59,525 nucleotides of DNA from Flavobacterium plurextorum (GTDB lineage: Bacteria; Bacteroidota; Bacteroidia; Flavobacteriales; Flavobacteriaceae). Positions 26,125 through 33,397 of this stretch are shown in pieces. Under the pieces are notes generated by a model. It had not been told where the DNA came from, ran no database searches, and worked only from the letters and a program-made list of their open reading frames with translations. Position 1 is the stretch's first letter. Every line of letters begins with the position of its first letter. Made by a program: the position numbers and the translations under genes. The stretch is from assembly GCF_002217395.1 (NCBI RefSeq), contig NZ_MUHD01000013.1:1-59525 (forward strand), written 5' to 3'.

Positions 26125-26514
26125 ATGCGAATAGATAAATACCTGTGGTGCGTTCGGTATTACAAGACCAGAAATATGGTTACCGAGGCCTGCAAAAAGA
26201 ACCATATTACTGTAAATGGGCAGGTTGCAAAGCCTTCTAAAGAAGTTTTTCCTACTGACCGAATTACCTTTAGAAAGGATCAAATCACTCAAATTATAAC
26301 TGTACTTGATATTCCTGAAAATCGTGTTGGAGCAAAACTAGTCGATATATATCGTAAAAACGAAACTCCTCCCGAAGCTTACGCTCATCTTGAACTGTTA
26401 AAACTTTCGAAAGAGCATTACCGAAAAAGTGGTACAGGAAGGCCAACCAAAAAAGACAGAAGAGACATTGACGAATACGGAAATGACATTATTGATGAAG
26501 ATGAGGAAAATTAA
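26125..26514 (+). CDS. S4-domain RNA-binding protein (Hsp15-like)
   Basis: The 129-residue protein starts MRIDKYLWCVRYYKTRNMVT, the S4 fold of Hsp15/HslR, which in E. coli binds stalled 50S subunits carrying nascent chains. A basic tail (EHYRKSGTGRPTKKDRRDID) follows, then an acidic end. The ATG at 26125 matches the family start, and the longer frame adds an unrelated hydrophobic stretch. A perfect 11-base inverted repeat at 26524-26546 probably ends the transcript. Confidence 0.88.
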   Translation: MRIDKYLWCVRYYKTRNMVTEACKKNHITVNGQVAKPSKEVFPTDRITFRKDQITQIITVLDIPENRVGAKLVDIYRKNETPPEAYAHLELLKLSKEHYRKSGTGRPTKKDRRDIDEYGNDIIDEDEEN

Positions 26515-26523
26515 ATTCTCATT

Positions 26524-26546
26524 TTTTGGAATTTCAAATTCCAAAA
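26524..26546. repeat. Perfect inverted repeat, possible terminator
   Basis: TTTTGGAATTT and AAATTCCAAAA flank a single C. Similar AATTCCAAATTCC elements occur near 26620 and 57181-57209, so this is a dispersed repeat that may double as a transcript end. Confidence 0.6.
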
Positions 26547-26681
26547 TTTACTTCCTATAAAACCATACTATATAAACTCAAAACCTCAACCATGTAATTT
26601 AAAACTTCCTTTCACAAAATTGGAATTTGGATTTTTTATATTGGACTTTAAATTAATTATATTAGCAAAAAAAAATAAATC

Positions 26682-27182
26682 ATGAGCAAAAACATCATTT
26701 TAACCAATCAGGAAATCGAACATAAAATAAAACGTATCGCATATCAAATTTACGAGACATTTGTTGACGAAAATGAAGTTGTTATCGCCGGTATCGCATC
26801 TAACGGATCTATTTTTGCTCAAAAAATTGCTTCAGCTCTAAGTGAGATTTCAACACTAAAAGTTTCTCTATGCGAAGTTAAAATCAATAAACAAAATCCG
26901 CAGTTACCTATTCACACTTCTTTATCAAAAGAAGAATATGAAAATAAAGGATTAGTATTAGTTGACGACGTTTTAAATTCAGGCACAACTTTAATCTACG
27001 CTGTTCGCCATTTCTTAGACGTTCCATTAAAAAAATTCAAAACAGCCGTCTTAGTTGATCGAAATCACAAGAAGTATCCTGTAAAGGCAGATTTTAAAGG
27101 AATATCACTATCTACTTCTTTATTGGAGCACGTTCAGGTTGTTTTTGACGAGAACAACGGCGATTCAGCCTTTTTAAGCTAG
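26682..27182 (+). CDS. Phosphoribosyltransferase family protein
   Basis: The 166-residue type I phosphoribosyltransferase has the PRPP loop LVLVDDVLNSGTTLIYA (about residues 92-108). The hood and C terminus resemble the PyrR/hypoxanthine group (TAVLVDRNHKKYPVKADFKG). Its base substrate or regulatory target cannot be told. It is not next to pyrimidine genes here, so the PyrR name is not used. Its last nine bases overlap the convergent aroK gene. Confidence 0.85.
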   Translation: MSKNIILTNQEIEHKIKRIAYQIYETFVDENEVVIAGIASNGSIFAQKIASALSEISTLKVSLCEVKINKQNPQLPIHTSLSKEEYENKGLVLVDDVLNSGTTLIYAVRHFLDVPLKKFKTAVLVDRNHKKYPVKADFKGISLSTSLLEHVQVVFDENNGDSAFLS

Positions 27183-27692
27183 AATCTTCAAAATATCCTC
27201 AACAGTTTCTTCGACAGTTTTATCATCAACCACAACCTTAAATTGCGCGTGGTTGTAGTAAAAACTTCTATCGAACAAATGTTTTGCGATAAACTCTTTC
27301 ATTTCCTCCTCATTCATATCAGCGATCAAAGGGCGTTTACTCTTATTATGTACTAATCTATTATATAAAGTATCTATAGACGCCTTTAAATAAATTGAAA
27401 CAAGATCCTGATTTTGCAATAATAAATGATTATTAGCATAACATGGAGTTCCTCCACCCAAACCTATAATATAATTTTCTGGCGATTGCAGCAATTCTAA
27501 GAACATTTCATGCTCTAATTTTCGAAAATAAATTTCTCCATGCTGCTCAAAAATCTCTTTTATAGACAAATTTGCCTTTTTTTCGATGCAAACATCTAAA
27601 TCTAAAAACGGAATTTCTGTAAGTTTTGATAAGTTTTGGGCAATTGTTGACTTTCCGCAACCCATATATCCTAATAATACAATCTTTTTCAT
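27174..27692 (-). CDS. aroK: Shikimate kinase
   Basis: The 172-residue kinase phosphorylates shikimate in aromatic amino acid synthesis. It shows Walker A LGYMGCGKSTIAQ, the shikimate-binding DLDVCIEK and GEIYFRKLEHE, GLGGGTPC, and the lid region KSKRPLIAD. Length and order of motifs are standard. It converges on the phosphoribosyltransferase gene with a nine-base overlap. Confidence 0.95.
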   Translation of the reverse strand: MKKIVLLGYMGCGKSTIAQNLSKLTEIPFLDLDVCIEKKANLSIKEIFEQHGEIYFRKLEHEMFLELLQSPENYIIGLGGGTPCYANNHLLLQNQDLVSIYLKASIDTLYNRLVHNKSKRPLIADMNEEEMKEFIAKHLFDRSFYYNHAQFKVVVDDKTVEETVEDILKILA

Positions 27693-27763
27693 TTTAATAA
27701 TAACCTATAAATTAAGGCGTTGTAAATTTTGATTAAAAAAAGACAAATTTATAATAAAAATGC

Positions 27764-27795
27764 TTGCAAATAATAAAATAAACTCCTTATATTTG
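27764..27795 (+). promoter_or_regulatory. Promoter of the first tRNA block
   Basis: TTG at 27764-27766 and TATATTTG at 27788-27795 are 21 bases apart. GCACCCGC follows directly, as in the copy at 32099-32114. Transcription would start about 20 bases before the first tRNA-Lys. Confidence 0.7.
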
Positions 27796-27819
27796 CACCC
27801 GCATTCAAGGAAAGAATAT

Positions 27820-27892
27820 GACTCGATAGCTCAGTTGGTAGAGCACATCACTTTTAATGATGGGGTCCTGGGTTCGAGCCCCAGTCGGGTCA
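27820..27892 (+). tRNA. tRNA-Lys (TTT), copy 1
   Basis: Seventy-three bases fold into a standard cloverleaf. The acceptor GACTCGA pairs with TCGGGTC, the D arm is GCTC/GAGC, the anticodon stem is CATCA/TGATG with loop CTTTTAA (anticodon TTT), and the T arm is CTGGG/CCCAG with TTCGAGC. CCA is not encoded. Identical copies lie at 27934 and 32130. Confidence 0.97.
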
Positions 27893-27933
27893 CAAACTTT
27901 GTGATTTAGCAAAACACTTTCCTTGATAGCAAT

Positions 27934-28006
27934 GACTCGATAGCTCAGTTGGTAGAGCACATCACTTTTAATGATGGGGTCCTGGGTTCGAGCCCCAGTC
28001 GGGTCA
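27934..28006 (+). tRNA. tRNA-Lys (TTT), copy 2
   Basis: The sequence is identical to the tRNA-Lys at 27820 and follows it after 41 bases. CCA is not encoded. A terminator-like hairpin follows two bases after the mature 3' end. Confidence 0.97.
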
Positions 28007-28007
28007 C

Positions 28008-28043
28008 AAAAAAGGTCGAGTATTAATTTACTCGACCTTTTTT
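28008..28043 (+). terminator. Terminator-like hairpin between tRNA-Lys and tRNA-Leu
   Basis: AAAAAAGGTCGAGTA pairs with TACTCGACCTTTTTT around a short TTAATT loop, with a strong T run. It lies seven bases before tRNA-Leu, so that tRNA needs readthrough or processing. The same hairpin is found at 32204-32238. Confidence 0.85.
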
Positions 28044-28050
28044 CATTTTA

Positions 28051-28133
28051 GGCCATGTGGAGAAACGGTAGACTCGCCATCTTGAGGGGGTGGTGCTCGC
28101 AAGGGCGTGAGGGTTCAAATCCCTCCATGGTCA
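28051..28133 (+). tRNA. tRNA-Leu (GAG), copy 1
   Basis: The 83-base class II tRNA has acceptor GGCCATG paired with CATGGTC (one G-T pair) and anticodon stem CCATC/GGTGG with loop TTGAGGG (anticodon GAG). It has a long variable arm (GCTCGCAAGGGC) and T arm GAGGG/CCCTC. CCA is not encoded. A second copy at 32246 differs by one base in the variable loop. Confidence 0.95.
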
Positions 28134-28143
28134 CAAGAAAATT

Positions 28144-28182
28144 AAAAAGCCTATAAAATCAATATTTTACAGGCTTTTTTTA
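28144..28182 (+). terminator. Terminator after the first tRNA block
   Basis: AAAAAGCCT and AGGCTTTTTTT close an extended stem that continues TAAAAT/ATTTTA, followed by the T run. No gene is seen from here to 28378. Confidence 0.85.
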
Positions 28183-28378
28183 TGGTTTCTCCTAAATCAT
28201 CCATAGATTTGCTTTATCAAAAGAATATTGTATTTTTTGAATTTATTACTTCAAATCATTTATTTTTAACTTAGATGCTATGTTATGAAATATCTACGAG
28301 TATTTACTATATTCAAAATTTAAAAAAGACTTTAAGACAGCTTCTTTTTTAGTCAACACCCGCTTTCGTTACATGACT

Positions 28379-29383
28379 TTATTTTACTTTAATTACAACT
28401 TTACCCTTAGTACGACCAGATTCAACATAAGACATTGCATCGTTCGTTTGTTCAAAAGAAAACACCTTATCAATAACCGGTTCTATAGCTCCAGATTCGA
28501 TTAACTGGGTAATTTGCTTTAACTGACTTCCTTCGGCTCTCATAAACAAGAATTTAAACATTGTATTTGTATTCTTTGCTTTTTTCTTAACACTGGAACT
28601 TAATAACTTTGTTACTAATTTTAAATACCACGGCAAACCAATTTCTTCTGCAAACTCAGGAGTAGGCGGTCCAACCAGAGAGATTAATTGTCCCCCGGAT
28701 TTTAATACAGCGAATGATTTTTCAAGAATTTTCGGATCACGATTGCTATGTAACACCAAATCGTAATCTTTCAATTTTGTTTCAAAATCTTCTTTTTTGT
28801 AGTCAATCACTAAATCAGCACCTAGCCTTTTTACTAAATCTATATTAGTTGTACTCGTTGTTGTTGCCACAAAAGCTCCCAAATACTTCGCTAATTGAAT
28901 TGCAAAAGTGCCTACACCTCCAGAGCCAGCTTGAATGAAAACTTTTTGCCCTTTTTTAATATTACCAATTTCAACAAGAGCCTGCCAGGAAGTTAATCCA
29001 ACTAATGGAATTGAAGCAGCTTCCTCCATTGTCAAATTTTTTGGTTTAATTGCTAAATCACTTTCATGTACAGAAATATATTCAGCAAAAGTACCTATTC
29101 TATAATCATCGACTCTTGAATAAACTTCATCTCCAATCTTAAAATTCTTCACACCCGAACCAACTTCGACCACAGTTCCCGCCATATCATGCCCGTTTAT
29201 GAGCGGAGTTTTATAAGGCAAAAAGATTTTAAATTCTCCTCGTTTTATCATAGAATCTAAAAGATTGACACCTGCTGCGTGAATTTGCACTAAAACTTCA
29301 CTTTCTTTTGCAATTGGCTTCGATACTTCGATAAGTTGCAGTTTTTCTTTTTTACTGTATTTTTTTATAATAAATGCTTTCAT
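28379..29383 (-). CDS. NADP-dependent quinone-oxidoreductase-like enzyme
   Basis: The 334-residue medium-chain dehydrogenase/reductase has a GroES-like N-terminal domain (VLVQIHAAGVNLLDSMIKRG, GHDMAGTVVEVG). The Rossmann domain contains FIQAGSGGVGTFAIQLAK. The structural and catalytic zinc cysteines are absent, placing it with the zinc-free quinone oxidoreductases. Substrate unknown. It lies 28 bases after the SDR gene in a two-gene unit that an HxlR regulator transcribed divergently probably controls. Confidence 0.9.
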   Translation of the reverse strand: MKAFIIKKYSKKEKLQLIEVSKPIAKESEVLVQIHAAGVNLLDSMIKRGEFKIFLPYKTPLINGHDMAGTVVEVGSGVKNFKIGDEVYSRVDDYRIGTFAEYISVHESDLAIKPKNLTMEEAASIPLVGLTSWQALVEIGNIKKGQKVFIQAGSGGVGTFAIQLAKYLGAFVATTTSTTNIDLVKRLGADLVIDYKKEDFETKLKDYDLVLHSNRDPKILEKSFAVLKSGGQLISLVGPPTPEFAEEIGLPWYLKLVTKLLSSSVKKKAKNTNTMFKFLFMRAEGSQLKQITQLIESGAIEPVIDKVFSFEQTNDAMSYVESGRTKGKVVIKVK

Positions 29384-29411
29384 TTGTTTTGGCTCTAGTT
29401 AGAAAAATTAT

Positions 29412-30218
29412 TTAAAATTTTGCCTTATTTATATTCTTTATGATAGCTTTTTCAAAAGTTTTATATGCGAAAAGCTGCAACCCAACTAATATTGATGCTC
29501 CTTTTCCAACGGGATGATTAAACTTCGGATCTTTATTGCTAACCAATTTTAGTATAGCATTTATAACAGGAGTCGGCTCAGGTGCTTTATCGAATAAATC
29601 TTTAGTATATGCTTCAAGTTTGCTTCGGTATGCGTTGTAATCAATTATTTTATTTGAAGCAATTCTAGAGTTTGTAACTATATTAGTTTTGAAACCCATT
29701 GGCTCTACTAAAGATACCTTTATATTAAATTCATTAAGTTCAAAACGTAAAGATTTAAAATAACCTTCAAGAGCATGCTTGGAAGCACTATAGTAAGCAC
29801 CACCAGGAAGACTGATTAATCCCATGATAGAACCAACTGTGATTATTTTGCCAAAGCGTTGTTTTCTAAATTGAGGTAACAGCTCATTTGTAAGTTTTAC
29901 AGTTCCCCAAAAATTTGTTTCCAATTGTTTCCTTCCTTGCTCAATAGTTGTTTCTTCAGCAAGTCCTGACAAATAAAAACCAGCATTGTTTATCAATACA
30001 TCTAATTGACTAATATGATTGAATAATTCCTTGCCAAAAGAGTAAATTGATTTATCGTCATCAATATCTAGTTTTAGCAGTTTAAATGGAACTTTTGATT
30101 GAAATTTTTCTGGATTTCTGCTTGTACCAATTACTAAATTACCACTTTCATGGAGTTTATTAGCCAACAGAAGCCCAAAACCTGATGATGCGCCTGTTAT
30201 CAAAATTGTTTGCTTCAT
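29412..30218 (-). CDS. Short-chain dehydrogenase/reductase
   Basis: The 268-residue classical SDR has the cofactor motif TGASSGFGLLLA, the NNAG motif (LINNAGFYLSG), a Ser in VGSIMGL and the active-site YSASK. Residues after the second beta strand (GTSRNPEKF) suggest NADP. Substrate unknown. It is the promoter-proximal gene of the pair with the oxidoreductase and faces the HxlR regulator across a 100-base region with two operator-like palindromes. Confidence 0.9.
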   Translation of the reverse strand: MKQTILITGASSGFGLLLANKLHESGNLVIGTSRNPEKFQSKVPFKLLKLDIDDDKSIYSFGKELFNHISQLDVLINNAGFYLSGLAEETTIEQGRKQLETNFWGTVKLTNELLPQFRKQRFGKIITVGSIMGLISLPGGAYYSASKHALEGYFKSLRFELNEFNIKVSLVEPMGFKTNIVTNSRIASNKIIDYNAYRSKLEAYTKDLFDKAPEPTPVINAILKLVSNKDPKFNHPVGKGASILVGLQLFAYKTFEKAIIKNINKAKF

Positions 30219-30251
30219 TTTATCTGTATTAAAAACTTATTTGTAAATTTG

Positions 30252-30299
30252 CTTGCGTTTTGCAAGTGCAAATATATTAATTACTTGCAAAATACAAGT
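30252..30299. promoter_or_regulatory. Two HxlR-type operator palindromes
   Basis: Site 1 (30250-30267) reads ACTTGCAAAACGCAAGC on the minus strand. Site 2 (30283-30299) reads ACTTGCAAAATACAAGT on the plus strand. They match at 14 of 17 positions and share the ACTTG-N7-CAAGT form. They lie in the divergent region between the SDR and HxlR genes, where autoregulation and control of the oxidoreductase pair would be expected. Confidence 0.65.
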
Positions 30300-30318
30300 G
30301 GTTTTTAAAATTATTTTT

Positions 30319-30726
30319 ATGAAAGAAGTAAAAAAAAGGTCAGAATGCCCTATTAGCTGCACTTTAGACGTGTTTGGAGATAAGTGGTCGTTTCTTATTA
30401 TTAGGGATTTAATGTTTGCAAAAGAGTGTACTTATGGAGATTTTTTAAAATCTGCTGAAGGAATTGCTACAAATATATTGGCCAGCAGATTGCTTATGCT
30501 GGAGGAGAATAAGGTAATTGAAAAATTAGAGCATCCAAAAAGTAAAGCAAAAGTATTATACAAACTGACAAGAAAAGGAATTGATCTGCTGCCCGTACTA
30601 ATTGAAATGCATTTGTGGTTTGAAAAACATTTCCCTATTTCAGAAGAAAAAAAAGCAATGCTTGAAATAATAAAAAAAGATAAGACTGAGTTTATAGAGA
30701 ATCTTACTAAAAACCTTGAAAGTTGA
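30319..30726 (+). CDS. HxlR-family transcriptional regulator
   Basis: The 135-residue winged-helix protein has the HxlR hallmarks CPISCTLDVFGDKWSFLIIR, an N-terminal Cys, YGDFLKSAEGIATNILASRL, and YKLTRKGIDLLPVL. Regulators of this family often respond to quinones, aldehydes or oxidants through the Cys. The ATG at 30319 gives the family N terminus (MKEVKKRSECPI). An in-frame ATG further up at 30253 would begin inside the operator. It is divergent from two oxidoreductase genes, which are its likely targets. Confidence 0.92.
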   Translation: MKEVKKRSECPISCTLDVFGDKWSFLIIRDLMFAKECTYGDFLKSAEGIATNILASRLLMLEENKVIEKLEHPKSKAKVLYKLTRKGIDLLPVLIEMHLWFEKHFPISEEKKAMLEIIKKDKTEFIENLTKNLES

Positions 30727-31231
30727 TAGTAGATTAAACAATTTATTATACTCATCTCGAATAAGCGCTTAAGTGGAAATGAATTTTATAATTAACCCGT
30801 TGGACGTAATTAGTTTTTAAAGTTAAATTTTCGTCAGTTTGAGTGATTTAAAAAAAAATATATCGAGAAGTAAAAAATTTAGCACTAAAAACTGGTTCTC
30901 AATCTATTTTTTATCCCATTTCATTAGACAAAAAAACTTAAACAGACGGTTTTAATAATAACTCCCAACGACTTATAATTACATTAATATTGTACTCAAA
31001 AGATTCAAATCTTCTAACAAGAGGATTGAATTCTGTATCGTGAAGATCACTTAAAAAAGTAAAAGCTTGAAAATCTAGATTCTCAAGCTTTTTTCGTTTG
31101 ATGCAAAATACAGGATGTATATGAACTAAATCAAGGTTTTTCATTTTTAGAGCGATCCGTTTTTTATTTTCATATTCAAACTAAATTTGATATTTTTTAT
31201 ATTAGCCCTATCTATACAATATAATAAGCGT
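30727..31231. other. Non-coding stretch with decayed repeats
   Basis: No supported gene lies in these 505 bases. About 30786-30812 carries CCGTTGGACGTAATTA, close to CCGTTAGACATAATTA at 44986-45001. Around 30853-30912 an imperfect inverted repeat (TATCGAGAA...TTCTCAAT) resembles a repeat common between flavobacterial genes. A strong palindromic hairpin sits at 31061-31094. A 68-codon minus-strand frame (30938-31144) runs straight through that hairpin and is probably spurious. Confidence 0.55.
31061..31094. terminator. Palindromic terminator-like hairpin
   Basis: AAGCTTGA.AATCTAGATT.TCAAGCTT is a near-perfect 28-base palindrome (31063-31090) preceded by A and followed by T residues. It can fold on either strand. 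It has no obvious gene to terminate, which suggests that a neighbour was lost. Confidence 0.6.
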
Positions 31232-31768
31232 ATGCAGCAAACTTTAAAAAACACAACTCTTAATGACGAGGATATTAAGTTCCTAAAAAGACAACTTAAA
31301 AAAGGGTATTTAACATGGATCATTTTCTCCTTATTCTCGATTGTGTTTCCAGGTGTTTGTATTTATATGATTATTACAAATGAAGAAATTAGCGACAAAG
31401 CAACTCCCATTTTAGCTGTTATAATTATTTTTGGCTTCTGGATCTACATAACCATTAAAGCAATAATCGACACTACAAAAGAGCAGCAGAATTTGTTACT
31501 ACAGAAAAAAGTAGAAGGAAATATTATAGTTTTAGAAAAAGAAATTATCACTACAAAAGGACATGAAGCAAACGATACAGATTCTTACGAAATAACAATC
31601 TATTCTGAAATTGAAGAAAAACACAAAAATATCTCAGTAAAGAAAAAATACTACGAAAAAATCCAAATTGGAGATGTGCTCTGGATTGAGTATTATCTAG
31701 ATTCCAATTACATAAAAACATTAATTTTTAAGCAACAGGATATTAAATCTAAATATTTTACAAACTAA
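31232..31768 (+). CDS. Two-helix membrane protein of unknown function
   Basis: The 178-residue protein starts MQQTLKNTTLNDEDIKFLKR, has two membrane helices (about 30-50 and 62-82) and a soluble C-terminal domain (about 95-178) rich in beta strands and charged residues. I do not recognise the family. The ATG at 31232 is preferred; the in-frame ATG at 31187 adds a hydrophobic stretch that looks like promoter sequence. It is isolated between decayed sequence on both sides. Confidence 0.6.
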   Translation: MQQTLKNTTLNDEDIKFLKRQLKKGYLTWIIFSLFSIVFPGVCIYMIITNEEISDKATPILAVIIIFGFWIYITIKAIIDTTKEQQNLLLQKKVEGNIIVLEKEIITTKGHEANDTDSYEITIYSEIEEKHKNISVKKKYYEKIQIGDVLWIEYYLDSNYIKTLIFKQQDIKSKYFTN

Positions 31769-32075
31769 AAAGTATCGAGATGTAAACAAAACAACAATGT
31801 TTAGCAACTTTGATTCGGGGTCATCATTAATTCTCTATTCACAAATAAAAACACCTTTTTACAAAGAAAAGGAGACGGCATCACTATTATTGCACACACT
31901 AACACAGGAAAGCATACTTAAAAAAAAACAAAGAATTCAGATCGAAAACCTACGAAGAATTCGAATTCTGTACCGTAGTATCTCAGGCAAAGCAAGATAC
32001 GTTAAAATTGAATTTAGTTTTTTTTTTATAAAAACCACTACTTTAATTTTTTATTAAATTTACTTGAAAAAGATA
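31769..32075. other. Probable decayed coding sequence before the second tRNA block
   Basis: An 86-codon plus-strand frame (31797-32057) is basic and low in complexity, and I do not believe it. A second frame over 31840-31915 reads QRKGDGITIIAHTNTGKHT and looks more protein-like, but stops at a run of A. Frames switching around poly-A suggest debris of a lost gene. Confidence 0.35.
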
Positions 32076-32106
32076 TTGTGAGATCAAAAATATCTTTCTA
32101 TATTTG
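32076..32106 (+). promoter_or_regulatory. Promoter of the second tRNA block
   Basis: TTG at 32076-32078 and TATATTTG at 32099-32106 are 20 bases apart, followed by GCACCCGCGTTCA. It parallels the promoter at 27764-27795. Confidence 0.7.
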
Positions 32107-32129
32107 CACCCGCGTTCAGGGAATGCAAT

Positions 32130-32202
32130 GACTCGATAGCTCAGTTGGTAGAGCACATCACTTTTAATGATGGGGTCCTGGGTTCGAGCCCCAGTCGGGT
32201 CA
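32130..32202 (+). tRNA. tRNA-Lys (TTT), copy 3
   Basis: The sequence is identical to the copies at 27820 and 27934 over all 73 bases. CCA is not encoded. Confidence 0.97.
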
Positions 32203-32203
32203 C

Positions 32204-32238
32204 AAAAAGGTCGAGTATTAATTTACTCGACCTTTTTT
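32204..32238 (+). terminator. Terminator-like hairpin between tRNA-Lys and tRNA-Leu, copy 2
   Basis: It has the same GGTCGAGTA/TACTCGACC stem and T run as 28008-28043, with one A fewer at its 5' side. Confidence 0.85.
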
Positions 32239-32245
32239 CATTTTA

Positions 32246-32328
32246 GGCCATGTGGAGAAACGGTAGACTCGCCATCTTGAGGGGGTGGTGCTCGTAAGGG
32301 CGTGAGGGTTCAAATCCCTCCATGGTCA
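32246..32328 (+). tRNA. tRNA-Leu (GAG), copy 2
   Basis: It is identical to the tRNA-Leu at 28051 except for T instead of C in the variable-arm loop (CTCGTAAGGG against CTCGCAAGGG). The cloverleaf and anticodon GAG are intact. Confidence 0.95.
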
Positions 32329-32330
32329 CT

Positions 32331-32370
32331 AAAAAAAGGAAAAGTATATTTTATGTTTTTCCTTTTTTTA
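32331..32370 (+). terminator. Terminator after the second tRNA block
   Basis: AAAAAAGGAAAA and TTTTTCCTTTTTTT pair around TATTTTATG with a T run. It differs in sequence from the terminator after the first block (28144-28182), so the block duplication ends just after tRNA-Leu. Confidence 0.8.
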
Positions 32371-32440
32371 TGCTTTGTATTTTTCCTAATTAGTCTTTTC
32401 CATACGTACTAAGAATAATTATAATTCGTTTTACAACTTA

Positions 32441-33385
32441 ATGAAAGCATACTTTTCTTTTTTATTTCTTTTAGCATTCCCGTATTTCTGCGTAGCACAG
32501 ATTGACACCACCTATATTAAACCATTTGACAACAAACTTTCTGTGAGAACTTATTTATCCATGAAGTTTATATCAATGGAACAAGAAATAGACGGTGAGA
32601 TTAAAAAATTCATACCTAACACTCCTATGAGTTTAGGCGCAGGAGTTTCTATAAACAACACAATAATCAATCTGAGTTATGGCTACGGATTAAATTTTAT
32701 GAAAGATGACAAAAAAGGAAGAACAAAAGCACTAGACTTTCAAATTCACAATTACGGAAGAAAATTCATAATAGACCTTTTTGTTCAAAAATATCATGGC
32801 TTTTACACTTCAGACAACTCAGATAAAAACATACAACTATATCCAGATTTAAAAATCCAGCAATATGGTGCTTTTGGACAATATGTTTTTAATAACAAAA
32901 AATTCTCTTATAAAGCCGCTTTTAATCAAAATGAAAAACAATTAAAATCTGCAGGAAGCTTTTTAGTGGGTGGAGGAGTTTACTTTTCAAAAATAAACTC
33001 CGACAGTTCCTTTGTACACAAATCAAAAAACTCACTGCGTAATTTTCAATTTGGATTCAGCGGCGGTTATGCCTATACTTGGGCAATCAATAAAAGATGG
33101 TTCGCCAGCGGCTCAGCAACAACGGGAGTTAATTTTGGCACCGAAAGAATAAATGATTTTGGCAAACAAAAAATAGAAATCTACCCTACATTTTTCCCAC
33201 GAATATCCGTTGGTTACAACAAAGAGAAATGGTCGCTTGGCTTATCATACGTCAATAATTTTATATTTTCTTCTTTCTCAGACAATAGCAACAGTAACAT
33301 TGGCTTATCTTCAGGAAATTTCCAAATTGGATACATCTGGAGATTAGATTCGAATCCTTTCTTCAGTAAGAAAAAATCAGAATAA
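32441..33385 (+). CDS. Outer-membrane-type protein, probable DUF4421 family
   Basis: The 314-residue protein has a signal peptide (YFSFLFLLAFPYFCVAQ) and then alternating beta strands with aromatic girdles, as in outer-membrane barrels. FDNKLSVRTYLSMKF near the N terminus recalls the DUF4421 family as I remember it. The sequence ends after strands such as GNFQIGYIWRLD. Function unknown. It starts 70 bases after the tRNA terminator and seems monocistronic. Confidence 0.75.
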   Translation: MKAYFSFLFLLAFPYFCVAQIDTTYIKPFDNKLSVRTYLSMKFISMEQEIDGEIKKFIPNTPMSLGAGVSINNTIINLSYGYGLNFMKDDKKGRTKALDFQIHNYGRKFIIDLFVQKYHGFYTSDNSDKNIQLYPDLKIQQYGAFGQYVFNNKKFSYKAAFNQNEKQLKSAGSFLVGGGVYFSKINSDSSFVHKSKNSLRNFQFGFSGGYAYTWAINKRWFASGSATTGVNFGTERINDFGKQKIEIYPTFFPRISVGYNKEKWSLGLSYVNNFIFSSFSDNSNSNIGLSSGNFQIGYIWRLDSNPFFSKKKSE

Positions 33386-33397
33386 AGTAGTCCTTTT

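Noticed and set aside
30938..31144. Minus-strand frame of 68 codons
   Set aside because: It runs through a near-perfect terminator palindrome (31063-31090), matches no family I know and lies in repeat-rich sequence.
31797..32057. Plus-strand frame of 86 codons before the second tRNA block
   Set aside because: It is basic and low-complexity, and another frame looks more protein-like over part of it; treated as debris.
27820..32328. Integrated phage or ICE between the tRNA blocks
   Set aside because: No integrase, phage or conjugation gene is present and the segment is only about 4 kb; a recombination or duplication origin is simpler.
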